From the NCBI GenBank assembly GCA_041690235.1, contig JAWLHS010000014.1, positions 1-22,710 on the forward strand: a DNA stretch of 22,710 nucleotides. Reading direction: 5' to 3'. Positions 13,322 to 20,704 of the stretch are shown piece after piece (the stretch's first letter is position 1; every line of letters starts with the position of its first letter). Source of the stretch: SLSG01 sp041690235 (GTDB lineage: Bacteria > Bacteroidota > Bacteroidia > Bacteroidales > UBA7960). The notes below the pieces were generated by a model, which saw only the letters and a list, made by a program, of their open reading frames with translations, searched no databases and had not been told where the DNA came from. Both the position numbers and the translations under genes were made by a program.

Positions 13322-16213
13322 ATGAAAAACCACTTCTTTTTGTTTCTTTTCCTTTTGTTTGCCAATGGATTATTTGCCCAGCAAGGGGGGCAGCGGGGTG
13401 GCGGGCAGCCCGGGCAGCAGCGCGGACAGCGTGCTGGCCAAACCGAACAACAGCCCGTGGTGCAAATTTCCGGATTTGTAAAAGACCATTCTGACAATAC
13501 GCCCCTTGTCGGGGCCCATGTTTCCCTGGTGCATTTCAGGGACTCTACCCGGGTGTTTCATTCGACGACGGATCGTGATGGGGGGTTTTCCTTTCAAGTG
13601 TCAAGGGGAAGGTATTTTATCGGGGCCAGTTTTGTTGGCTACCAGACCCTTGTTGTGACAGAGCCGGTTGCGGCCGTTCAGCCGGAAAACCGGATCGACG
13701 ACCTGATGCTGATACCCGGCGCCACCCTCGATGAGGTTCAGATAAGGGGGGAGCGGCCCAATATGTTGATCCGCGGAGATACACTTGACTATGATGCGCG
13801 TGCCTACCGGGTGAATCCAGACGCCAGCGCGGAGGATTTAATCCGGCGCATGGCAGGGATCAGTGTGCAGGACGGAACGGTAAGTGCGCAGGGCGAAGAG
13901 GTGCAGCGTGTCTTTGTAGACGGAAGGGAGTTTTTTGGAAACGATCCGTCCATTGCCCTGCGTAACTTGCCGGCAGAAGTGATTGAACGGATTGAGATCT
14001 TCGACCGGATGAGTGATCAGGCTGAGCTGACGGGCTTCGATGATGGAGAGCGCAGCAAAACCATCAATATCGTTACACGCCTGGATACCCGTAGCGGACA
14101 GTTTGGCAGGGTCTACTCCGGCTACGGGGGCGACGACAGATACCAGGGCGGCATTGTTACCAATATCTTTCACAACGACAGCCGCATTTCCATATTGGGG
14201 ATGAGCAACAACATCAATGAAACGAATTTTACCCGCGATGACATAACCAGCTTTTTTGGCGGCGGACGTGGCGGGCAGGGCGGACGCGGGGGCGGTGGCC
14301 CCGGTGGGGGAATGCCCATGGGGGATTTCCGCGGCGGTAGCCGCAATGGTTTCAACACCACCCATGCCGTCGGACTCAATTATAGCAATTCGTGGGACGA
14401 TGACCGGGTGGAGCTTTCAAGCAGCTATTTCATGAACATCTCCGACAACCTAACCAACCAGATCACCGACAGGCAATACTTCCTGGATGATATCAACTCA
14501 CAGCAATACAGGGAAGACAGCGAGGAGACCAGCCGCAGCAACAACCACCGGTTCAATATGCGGCTGACATTCGAACTGGACTCCAACAACACACTCCGGT
14601 TTACTCCCAGGGCCACTATCCAGGGAAACAATTCCGACAGTTATTTGAATTCCTATAATGCCCTGGGAGACGATATGCGGCTGAGCCAATCCCAAACGGG
14701 ATATGACGCCGACCTGAGTGGGTATAATTATTCAGGCTCCCTCCTTTACAGGCACCGCTTCCAAAAGGACAGGCGCTCCATTTCGCTCAACCTGGGTTCC
14801 AATTTCAACAACAACAAATCCCTCTATTTCCTGGATGCCCTCAATGAATATTTCACCGACGGCGATACCGACCCGTCCAACGAGGATGTAATCAGCGACT
14901 ACCTGAACCAGCGTTCCGATTCCAAAACCTTTAACAATACCTTATCCTCCGGCCTGACGTATACCGAACCCGTGGGCGAGCAGGGGATGTTGCAGTTAAG
15001 TTATAATGTCTCGAGGGCGGCCAGTGAGACCGATCGCCTGACCCACAGCTGGGATGATGAACTGGAAACCTACAATTTATTTGAGGCGGACCTGTCCAAC
15101 CACTTGCAGAGCAATTACCTGACCCAGAGGGGTTCGTTGGGGTACAGCATCCGGGAGGGGCGGCTGAACCTTACCCTGGAGCTTGGGTACCAGCATGCGG
15201 CACTGGACGCGGACCAGCAATATCCTTATGCACATACGCTGAACAGAAACTTTCAGAATGTTTTGCCGGGCATGCGCCTGAACTATTCCATCGGACGCGG
15301 AAAATCCCTCAGATTCAACTACCGCACCAGTACCAGCCCGCCGTCGGTCAACCAGTTGCAGGACGTGGTGGACAACTCAAACCCAATGCTGTTGTCCTCG
15401 GGTAATCCCAACCTTGAGCATAGCTACTCCCACTTCTTAATGGGAAGGTATAACACCACAAACACCGAAAAGCTGACCAACTTCTTCGTGTTCTTAATGG
15501 GGAATTTCTCCAATGGCTATATCGGAAACGCCACCACCATTGCATTGAGGGATACCGTACTGGGGAATGGCCTGGAGCTGAAAAAGGGATCCCAGTACTC
15601 CCAACCGGTGAATATGGACGGGTTTGCCAACATTCGTTCCCACCTGACATTTGGCTTCCCGCTCCGTCCGATCAAAAGCAATATCAATTTATCGTCCATG
15701 GTGTCTTATTTGCGCATTCCCAGCCTGATCAACCAACAAACCAACCTGGCCAATAATTACACCATGGGAGGCGGGGTCTCCCTTTCGAGCAACATCAGCC
15801 GGAACGTTGACTTTGCCTTATCATACAATGGCAATTACAACCTGGTTGAAAACAGCATCCGGCCACAGCTCGACAATACATATTATTCACAAACGGCTGG
15901 GGCGAAATTCAGTTTTATCTTTTTTGACAGCTGGGTTTTGAGGAGCGATCTGAACCACCTGATGTATCGCGGACTGGGGGAAGCCTTCAACGAGGATTAT
16001 TTTCTGTGGAACATGAACATCGGGAAAAAATTCCTGAAAAACAACCTGGGAGAACTTACACTGAGTGTGTTCGATCTTTTGCAGCAAAACGACAATATCA
16101 TCAGGAACGTTTCCGGTAACTATGTGGAGGACTTGCGGACCAATACCCTGACCCGTTTCTTTATGTTGTCCTTTACCTATAACCTCAGGAATTTTAACGT
16201 TCGCGAGGGTTGA
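13322..16213 (+). CDS. Outer-membrane beta-barrel protein, TonB-receptor-like, with regulatory-like domain
   Basis: A 963-aa outer-membrane protein. The signal peptide is 1-20 (MKNHFFLF... to FAQ). It is followed by a Gln/Gly/Arg-rich linker (21-44), a carboxypeptidase-regulatory-like Ig fold (about 47-131, with DRDGGFSFQV and FVGYQTL), a plug-like domain (about 140-252, with PDASAEDLIRRMAGISVQDG and FVDGREFFGNDP), and then a long beta-barrel to the C-terminus, which ends in aromatic-rich strands. This is the OMP_b-brl_3 type, resembling SusC/TonB-dependent receptors but without a SusD partner here. A Gly-rich stretch at 312-340 sits in the first part of the barrel. The open frame extends 13 codons upstream to 13283, but the ATG at 13322 gives the signal peptide. 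The gene is 80 bases after the peptidase gene, so they may be one transcript; a strong terminator follows. Its ligand is not known. Confidence 0.9.
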   Translation: MKNHFFLFLFLLFANGLFAQQGGQRGGGQPGQQRGQRAGQTEQQPVVQISGFVKDHSDNTPLVGAHVSLVHFRDSTRVFHSTTDRDGGFSFQVSRGRYFIGASFVGYQTLVVTEPVAAVQPENRIDDLMLIPGATLDEVQIRGERPNMLIRGDTLDYDARAYRVNPDASAEDLIRRMAGISVQDGTVSAQGEEVQRVFVDGREFFGNDPSIALRNLPAEVIERIEIFDRMSDQAELTGFDDGERSKTINIVTRLDTRSGQFGRVYSGYGGDDRYQGGIVTNIFHNDSRISILGMSNNINETNFTRDDITSFFGGGRGGQGGRGGGGPGGGMPMGDFRGGSRNGFNTTHAVGLNYSNSWDDDRVELSSSYFMNISDNLTNQITDRQYFLDDINSQQYREDSEETSRSNNHRFNMRLTFELDSNNTLRFTPRATIQGNNSDSYLNSYNALGDDMRLSQSQTGYDADLSGYNYSGSLLYRHRFQKDRRSISLNLGSNFNNNKSLYFLDALNEYFTDGDTDPSNEDVISDYLNQRSDSKTFNNTLSSGLTYTEPVGEQGMLQLSYNVSRAASETDRLTHSWDDELETYNLFEADLSNHLQSNYLTQRGSLGYSIREGRLNLTLELGYQHAALDADQQYPYAHTLNRNFQNVLPGMRLNYSIGRGKSLRFNYRTSTSPPSVNQLQDVVDNSNPMLLSSGNPNLEHSYSHFLMGRYNTTNTEKLTNFFVFLMGNFSNGYIGNATTIALRDTVLGNGLELKKGSQYSQPVNMDGFANIRSHLTFGFPLRPIKSNINLSSMVSYLRIPSLINQQTNLANNYTMGGGVSLSSNISRNVDFALSYNGNYNLVENSIRPQLDNTYYSQTAGAKFSFIFFDSWVLRSDLNHLMYRGLGEAFNEDYFLWNMNIGKKFLKNNLGELTLSVFDLLQQNDNIIRNVSGNYVEDLRTNTLTRFFMLSFTYNLRNFNVREG

Positions 16214-16275
16214 TTCGCCCTATTGGTCATCGGCTTTTCGATTTTGGCTATTTCTTCATGAAAAACCCTCTTATG

Positions 16276-16315
16276 AAAAAACCCCTCTTCCTTTCGGAAT
16301 GAGGGGTTATTTTTT
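16276..16315. terminator. Bidirectional Rho-independent terminator
   Basis: AACCCCTCTTCC (16280-16291) pairs with GGAA-T-GAGGGGTT (16296-16308) around a TTTC loop, with one bulged T. On the plus strand six T follow (16310-16315); on the minus strand the run of A at 16276-16281 reads as T after the stem. It lies between the convergent beta-barrel gene and cold-shock gene and ends both. The left side contains an imperfect direct repeat (ATGAAAAACCCTCTT, then ATGAAAAAACCCCTCTT, at about 16258-16289), a likely slippage product. Confidence 0.85.
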
Positions 16316-16355
16316 GTGGTCAAACCTGACCCAAAAGATAAGTTCAGGACTGACC

Positions 16356-16547
16356 TTATGCGAGTTTTACATTGGCCGCATTCAAACCTCTTCTGCCTTC
16401 CTGCAGTTCAAAGGTTACCTCGTCGCCTTCGCGAACCTGGTCAATCAGACCGGTAGCGTGTACGAAGTATTCATTATCTGACTCATCATCTTTAATAAAT
16501 CCAAATCCTTTAATTTCATTAAAGAATTTAACTGTTCCGTTTTTCAT
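16356..16547 (-). CDS. Cold-shock domain protein (CspA family)
   Basis: A 63-aa single cold-shock-domain protein that binds single-stranded RNA/DNA and acts as an RNA chaperone. RNP1 is KGFGFI (13-18) and RNP2 is FVHAT (28-32); NGTVKFFN at the start and GDEVTFELQ near the end are standard. The length is typical of Bacteroidota single-domain Csp proteins. A -7 element lies 126 bases upstream, so the mRNA carries a leader of about 118 nt, as cold-regulated csp mRNAs do. The gene is downstream of the pantothenate kinase gene on the same strand but has its own promoter, and it ends at the bidirectional terminator. Confidence 0.95.
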   Translation of the reverse strand: MKNGTVKFFNEIKGFGFIKDDESDNEYFVHATGLIDQVREGDEVTFELQEGRRGLNAANVKLA

Positions 16548-16666
16548 AATACTGTAAAATGTGTTAAATGGAATTGACCATCGCCGGTTTTGAAAGGAAA
16601 CATAAGCCAGGGGAAAATGAATCGGAGATCAGAATCAGGATAATCAATGCCTTTTGTTAATAATAA
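16548..16666 (-). promoter_or_regulatory. Long 5' leader of the cold-shock gene
   Basis: About 118 nt lie between the predicted transcription start and the csp ATG, with no open frame of note. Long leaders in csp mRNAs often refold with temperature and control translation. Here that is inferred from length and family; I did not find a clear cold-box sequence or a stable stem. Confidence 0.35.
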
Positions 16667-16672
16667 TCACGG

Positions 16673-16680
16673 CAAAGGTA
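16673..16680 (-). promoter_or_regulatory. -7 element for the cold-shock gene
   Basis: Minus-strand TACCTTTG, a perfect match to TAnnTTTG, after a run of T (TTTTTTTTCT). The predicted start of transcription is about 16666. It gives the csp gene an independent promoter just after the pantothenate kinase stop codon. Confidence 0.55.
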
Positions 16681-16734
16681 AGAAAAAAAACACAGGTAAC
16701 GTGGTTTTTAAAATATTTTATCCATTTATCCGGT

Positions 16735-17592
16735 TTATTTGTTCTTTTTTGGCTTATTGACCGGTTTTACTCCATAATCGGATGGGGAAGCTGAGATGGC
16801 TGCACCGATGGCGGTGCAATACTCTGCATGCTTGGGGATATGGAATTTTACTTTGTAGAGTTTTGACAGGTTGCCCAGTATTTTGGCAGCCAGGGGGGCA
16901 TTGACCAGCTTGCCGGATAGAACAATGTCCTTGTCGCCCTGGTGACGGGCAGCAAATATGGCCATCATGCCGATTACCTGGAACACCATGTTAAGGATGC
17001 CCTTGGTGATGTCTTCCTTGCTGGCCTGCTCGCTCATCTTGCCGAAGTTCGACGCCGTGATGTTGCTCGGCAGGTTGCCGATATCCGTTTGAGAGATATC
17101 TCCCACGCTCAGGTCGATGTTTTCCAGTTTGCCCCTGGTGGCGGATTCCATGATGTTTTCGAAGTTCGACAGATTGACCATGACTTTGGAAAGTCCAAGT
17201 ATGGTTCCTCCCCCGACTCCTGTGCCACCAAGATGGCTGATGCACTGCCCATGGGCTTTTACGAAAGCTGTGCCTGTTCCCATGCTGACTATGATGGCAT
17301 TTTCCAGGCCCGACAAAAAGAGTCCGCCATACCCAAGTGCCCTGAACTCGGCTATTTTCTTCAGGGGAATGCCCAGCAACTGGTCTCCGAGGAAAGAGGA
17401 CCCGACCCCGGTGATGATTACTTTTTCAATTTCATTGAACCCCAGTTGGTGGATGCTCAAAAATTTTCCCATGGCTCCCGAAGCGGAGGCAACGGGATCG
17501 TTGGCTTCAACGGTGAGGGGCTCAACAATCTTTCGCCCCTTGATTCCAACAATCTTGGTGGTGCTTCCGCCAATATCAATACCAATGATCAT
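16735..17592 (-). CDS. coaW: Type II pantothenate kinase (CoaW-like)
   Basis: Phosphorylates pantothenate with ATP, the first step of coenzyme A synthesis, in the cytoplasm. The 285-aa protein is of the type II (Fumble/CoaW) ASKHA-fold family. Motifs are GIDIGGSTTK (4-13, phosphate loop), IAEFRALGYGG with Glu82 as a candidate catalytic residue, SMGTGTAFV (103-111), and HLGGTGVGGGTILGL (120-134). It ends in a basic tail (KPVNKPKKNK). It is clearly distinct from type I (CoaA) and from type III (CoaX). It is alone apart from the cold-shock gene downstream; a -7 element (TAATTTTG) lies 20 bases before the ATG. Type II enzymes are not inhibited by CoA in some bacteria, but that cannot be judged here. 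Confidence 0.9.
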   Translation of the reverse strand: MIIGIDIGGSTTKIVGIKGRKIVEPLTVEANDPVASASGAMGKFLSIHQLGFNEIEKVIITGVGSSFLGDQLLGIPLKKIAEFRALGYGGLFLSGLENAIIVSMGTGTAFVKAHGQCISHLGGTGVGGGTILGLSKVMVNLSNFENIMESATRGKLENIDLSVGDISQTDIGNLPSNITASNFGKMSEQASKEDITKGILNMVFQVIGMMAIFAARHQGDKDIVLSGKLVNAPLAAKILGNLSKLYKVKFHIPKHAEYCTAIGAAISASPSDYGVKPVNKPKKNK

Positions 17593-17611
17593 AGTGCCTT
17601 GATTTGAGCTT

Positions 17612-17619
17612 CAAAATTA
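17612..17619 (-). promoter_or_regulatory. -7 element for the pantothenate kinase gene
   Basis: Minus-strand TAATTTTG, a match to TAnnTTTG. It gives a transcription start near 17605, 13 bases before the ATG at 17592. Confidence 0.45.
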
Positions 17620-17669
17620 CACAATATATCTATAGGTTTCAGGTATTACAGATATCCTTTGCCGGATGG

Positions 17670-18863
17670 TCAAATCCCAATCTCCACCTGAAACATGATA
17701 TTCCAGAAATCCCGGTCTCCAACGATGGTTCCCCGGTCCTCCTGGTAGGAAAGATTCACCTGTATCTTGTTTCTGTGCCGGGTCAGGTACTTGGAAGCCC
17801 CTAGCGTGTACATGTTGGTTGAGGGTTCCAGCCCGGATAGATCCTCGTGTGGAATGGTTTTGGTATACCGCGCGGCCAGTTCAAAGAAATTGGGGAATAC
17901 GTAACTCAGCTGGGTGTTGTAACCATTGCCGCTGAGAACATAAGGTGCTTCTGTGCCTTCAAAGGGTTCGGGTAACTGCTGCGAAGCCGTCCGCCAGGCA
18001 GATTCCGCCTGCAGCGCCCAGCCCTGGTATTTGGCGATCAGGTCAACGAACCAACTTTGGATGTCGGTCGGATGATCCAGTACCTTGCCCCGTTGTCCCG
18101 CACTTTTTACCGCACCCTGGTTATAGGAATAAGCAGCGCCAATGGAAATCTTCGGCTTTGGTTCACGCTCCAGGTCCCCTTCAGAGAAATCCCCGTCCTT
18201 CAGAAACTCCCCAAGGGGAAGGAGCTCAATCCTCCCGGTATAGGCCAGTCCCCTGTCGGTACGAACCATGTTGCGTCCCTCCCCGCTTGAGATGGCCCCT
18301 TTCAGGTTGTAATGAAAGCCCCTGATACGATTGGAATAATAGCCCATCATCCCGAAGTCGCGGTCAATATTGAACAGGGCATTGACCAGAGACCTGTCGG
18401 CAAATTGCTGCTGACCGCTTGAAATCACACGCTGGCGGTTGCCGGGCAGCTTCCCTTGTCCCATTCCCATGTAAAAATGATCCGAAAACCGGTAAAAAAT
18501 CATGGCGTCCCTCACAATTCCAGGGAATCCCGTATTGTCCCAATCCTGATCCCCTCTCGAGAAGGAAAGCTGGAGGTAGTAGGTAATCCCGGATTTTCCG
18601 ACATAACCGTCAAACCTCAGACGAAGTCGCCTCACATTGGCCTCGAACTCCTCCGGGGTCAGATCATTTCCTGCAAGCGTGGTCATTCCGATCCGGTTTT
18701 GCATGCGAAAGCGCAGGTTAAGTCCGAAGGTGGAGTCAGGGGCAAAGAACCCAAGGCCCTTGTCGAAACTGATCACGGCCCGCTCATCAACCTCTGTCTG
18801 GGCAATCGTGAATAAAGGAATCAATAAAAGGAAGCAACCAAAGAATACGCTTTGACGAAACAT
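17670..18863 (-). CDS. Porin, OprO/OprP (phosphate-selective) family
   Basis: A 397-aa outer-membrane beta-barrel protein. Signal peptide 1-22 (MFRQSVFF... to TIAQ). The mature part resembles the OprO/OprP porin family: a first strand 'FGLNLRFRMQNRIGM', then RRLRLRFDGYVGKSGITYYLQLSF, the 'GMGQGKLPGNRQRVISSGQQQFADRSLVN' stretch (family 'G..K.P...E...S...F.ER'), and the final strand ending in WNIMFQVEIGI. Ligand specificity, anion or otherwise, cannot be read. The start is a choice: the ATG at 18863 gives a standard signal peptide and follows a near -7 box (TTCCTTTG, 18891-18898). The ATG at 18917 overlaps the stop of the upstream LutA-like gene (TAATG), but would add an 18-residue leader before the signal. 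The gene is followed after 77 bases by the pantothenate kinase gene. Confidence 0.85.
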   Translation of the reverse strand: MFRQSVFFGCFLLLIPLFTIAQTEVDERAVISFDKGLGFFAPDSTFGLNLRFRMQNRIGMTTLAGNDLTPEEFEANVRRLRLRFDGYVGKSGITYYLQLSFSRGDQDWDNTGFPGIVRDAMIFYRFSDHFYMGMGQGKLPGNRQRVISSGQQQFADRSLVNALFNIDRDFGMMGYYSNRIRGFHYNLKGAISSGEGRNMVRTDRGLAYTGRIELLPLGEFLKDGDFSEGDLEREPKPKISIGAAYSYNQGAVKSAGQRGKVLDHPTDIQSWFVDLIAKYQGWALQAESAWRTASQQLPEPFEGTEAPYVLSGNGYNTQLSYVFPNFFELAARYTKTIPHEDLSGLEPSTNMYTLGASKYLTRHRNKIQVNLSYQEDRGTIVGDRDFWNIMFQVEIGI

Positions 18864-18916
18864 TTTTAAACGGGGTTTAACTAAAAAAATCAAAGGAAAG
18901 AAATGTGAGGATTGCA

Positions 18917-19639
18917 TTACTGAAGTCCGGCAGCCAGAAGATCGGCAATATGCATGGTTTTTATGGGGATTTGATGTTTTTGAATGTATCCAGCCATATG
19001 CATCAGGCAGCTAGCCTCTGTCGAAACAATATACTCAGCTCCGGTAGCCTGGGCGTGCTGAACCTTCTGTTCGGCCATGGCCGTGGCAATTGCTTCGTGC
19101 TTGACCGAAAAAGTCCCCCCAAACCCACAGCAAACATCGCTTTCCTGCATTTCAATCATTTCGAGTCCGGCAACATAACGCAGCAACTCCCTTGGTTCAT
19201 CCTTCAACCCGTACTCCCTGAGGGCGGCACAGGAATCATGAATGGTAATCCTGGCCTCAAACCGGGCGCCCAGATCAGGCTTCTTGACCATATTGACCAA
19301 AAAGTCCGTGAATTCAAAAATTTTTTTGGAGAGGTAGTTGTTTTCATTGTGCCAGGCCGAGTTGTAAAACATCTCGGGGTAATAGTTTTTGATCATGCCA
19401 ATGCAGGATGCCGAGGGTCCGACTACATAGTCATATTCCATAAAGTCCTTGATGAACTTCTCACCCAGGCATTTGGCCTCATCCCAGAATCCATTGTTGA
19501 AGGCCACCTGTCCGCAACAGGTCTGGGCCGGGTTATAAGAGACCTTAACCCCGGCCTTTTCCAGCACTTTTACCATGCTGTGACCGGTTTCCGGAAACAG
19601 CTGATCGATAAAACAAGGAATAAAAATACCTGTATTCAT
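18917..19639 (-). CDS. LutA-like (Fe-S)-binding cysteine-rich protein (YkgE family)
   Basis: A 240-aa protein with two CCG-type cysteine-rich repeats, the fold that holds a cubane-type Fe-S cluster or links subunits in LutA, GlpC, HdrB and succinate dehydrogenase E. Cysteines are at 9, 41-42 (TCCGQ), 79 (SASC), 137 (DSC), 170-171 (DVCCGFGG) and 211 (EASC), in the order expected for LutA/LldE. In Bacillus and E. coli the LutABC (YkgEFG) proteins oxidise L-lactate. Here no lutB or lutC lies next to it: rlmB is upstream and a porin gene is downstream. Lactate use is therefore only a possibility. The gene's upstream region is a 95-bp tandem repeat array, and no -7 element was found there. Confidence 0.85.
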   Translation of the reverse strand: MNTGIFIPCFIDQLFPETGHSMVKVLEKAGVKVSYNPAQTCCGQVAFNNGFWDEAKCLGEKFIKDFMEYDYVVGPSASCIGMIKNYYPEMFYNSAWHNENNYLSKKIFEFTDFLVNMVKKPDLGARFEARITIHDSCAALREYGLKDEPRELLRYVAGLEMIEMQESDVCCGFGGTFSVKHEAIATAMAEQKVQHAQATGAEYIVSTEASCLMHMAGYIQKHQIPIKTMHIADLLAAGLQ

Positions 19640-19669
19640 ACATTTCCATTTTGCACTTCTGCCACCTAA

Positions 19670-19880
19670 TCACCCCAGCGTGGTTTCACGTGAATTGCCG
19701 CCACTTTAGTCGTTTGCCCCACCGGTTCTCGCGCTGCAAAATTCCTCCGGAATTTCAAATGCGCTCCCCCCGGCGTGGCTTCACGTGAATTGCCGCCACT
19801 TTAGTCGTTTGCCCCACCGGTTTTCGTGTTGCAAAATTCCTCCGGAATTTCAAATGCGCTCCCCCCGGCGTGGCTTCACG
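19670..19880. repeat. 95-bp tandem direct repeat array, about 2.2 copies
   Basis: Copies at 19678-19772 and 19773-19867 are identical at 91 of 95 positions. A third copy is truncated after 13 bases (19868-19880), and a degraded repeat edge precedes the first. The four differences are all T/C: 19684/19779, 19728/19823, 19732/19827 and 19734/19829. Each full unit carries a 10-bp perfect palindrome TTCACGTGAA (19685-19694; 19780-19789), a 7-bp stem AAATTCC-TCC-GGAATTT (19739-19755; 19834-19850) and a C-run. Since 95 is not a multiple of 3, it is not a coding repeat. It begins 17 bases after the rlmB stop and ends about 30 bases before the lutA-like start, filling the whole gap. I recognise no known family. 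Confidence 0.9.
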
Positions 19881-19897
19881 AAAGGTGGCTGCATATT

Positions 19898-20683
19898 TTA
19901 TGTTTCCAGGCCGCGCTGCCTTTGTGCCTCAAAAAGAACGACTCCTGTGGCCACTGAAACGTTCAGGGAGGCAATTTTCCCTTTCATGGGGATGGATAAA
20001 ACTTTGCCGGCCATTTTTAAAATGGCGGGAGAAACCCCTTTGTCTTCAGCGCCCATGACAATGGCAATGGGGCCGGTGAGGTCGGATTGGTATATGGATG
20101 CCTCGCCTTTTTCGTCCAGGGCCACGGTTTCGATCCCGCATTCTTTAATGAATGCAAGGCTTTCGGCCATGCTTGCTTCCCGGCAGACCGGAATCCGGTT
20201 CAGGGCACCCGAAGATGCCTTGATGGCTTCGGCATTGATCTGGGCCATTCCTTTTTCCGGGACAACCAGGGCGTGGGCACCGGCACATTCGGCCGAGCGG
20301 GCCAGGGCTCCCAGGTTGCGCACATCCGTAATTCCGTCGACCAGAACCAATAGGGGGGATTCCCCCTTGTCGAAAATCATGGGCAGAACGGCGTGAAGGG
20401 GCTGGTATTCGATCAGGGAGACAAAGGCGATAATACCCTGGTGGTTCTTTCGTGTGACACGGTTCAGCTTTTCGACCGGAACCATCTGAAAGGGGATCTT
20501 TTCTTTCCGGATTTGCTGGAACAACACATGAAAGTTCTCTCCGTGAAGGCCCTTTTGTATCAACACCTTTTCAATGGGTTTTCCGCCTTCAAGTGCTTCC
20601 AGTACCGGGTGGATGCCAAATATGATATTTTCCAAATCGTCTATGCTTTTGGGGCGGGAAACCCCTGTTTCATCGTGCTGCAA
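19898..20683 (-). CDS. rlmB: 23S rRNA (guanosine-2'-O-)-methyltransferase RlmB
   Basis: A 261-aa SpoU-family (SPOUT, knotted fold) methyltransferase that methylates the ribose 2'-OH of a 23S rRNA guanosine using SAM. The N-terminal substrate-binding domain begins IFGIHPVLEAL (21-31). Motif 1 is DGITDVRNLGALARSAE with Asn123 and Arg129; motif 2 is IVMGAEDKGVS with Glu213; motif 3 is IPMKGKIASLNVSVATGVVL with Asn241. The length is usual. It could equally be a TrmH-family 2'-O-methyltransferase of another position, but the domain order fits RlmB best. It is the third gene of mpl-ung-rlmB, with 22-base gaps, all read right to left. The stop is followed at once by the tandem repeat array. Confidence 0.92.
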   Translation of the reverse strand: MQHDETGVSRPKSIDDLENIIFGIHPVLEALEGGKPIEKVLIQKGLHGENFHVLFQQIRKEKIPFQMVPVEKLNRVTRKNHQGIIAFVSLIEYQPLHAVLPMIFDKGESPLLVLVDGITDVRNLGALARSAECAGAHALVVPEKGMAQINAEAIKASSGALNRIPVCREASMAESLAFIKECGIETVALDEKGEASIYQSDLTGPIAIVMGAEDKGVSPAILKMAGKVLSIPMKGKIASLNVSVATGVVLFEAQRQRGLET

Positions 20684-20704
20684 ATTTCGTAAAAAAAACC
20701 GACC

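Noticed and set aside
16709..16720. Perfect 12-bp palindrome TAAAATATTTTA upstream of the cold-shock promoter
   Set aside because: A/T-only, without a loop, and in a composition-biased stretch; not distinguishable from chance.
19670..19880. CRISPR array
   Set aside because: The repeats abut with no unique spacers, the unit is 95 bp, and no cas genes are present.
19785..20396. 203-codon plus-strand frame across the repeat and rlmB
   Set aside because: Antisense to rlmB and starting inside the repeat; the 95-bp period breaks any repeated reading frame.
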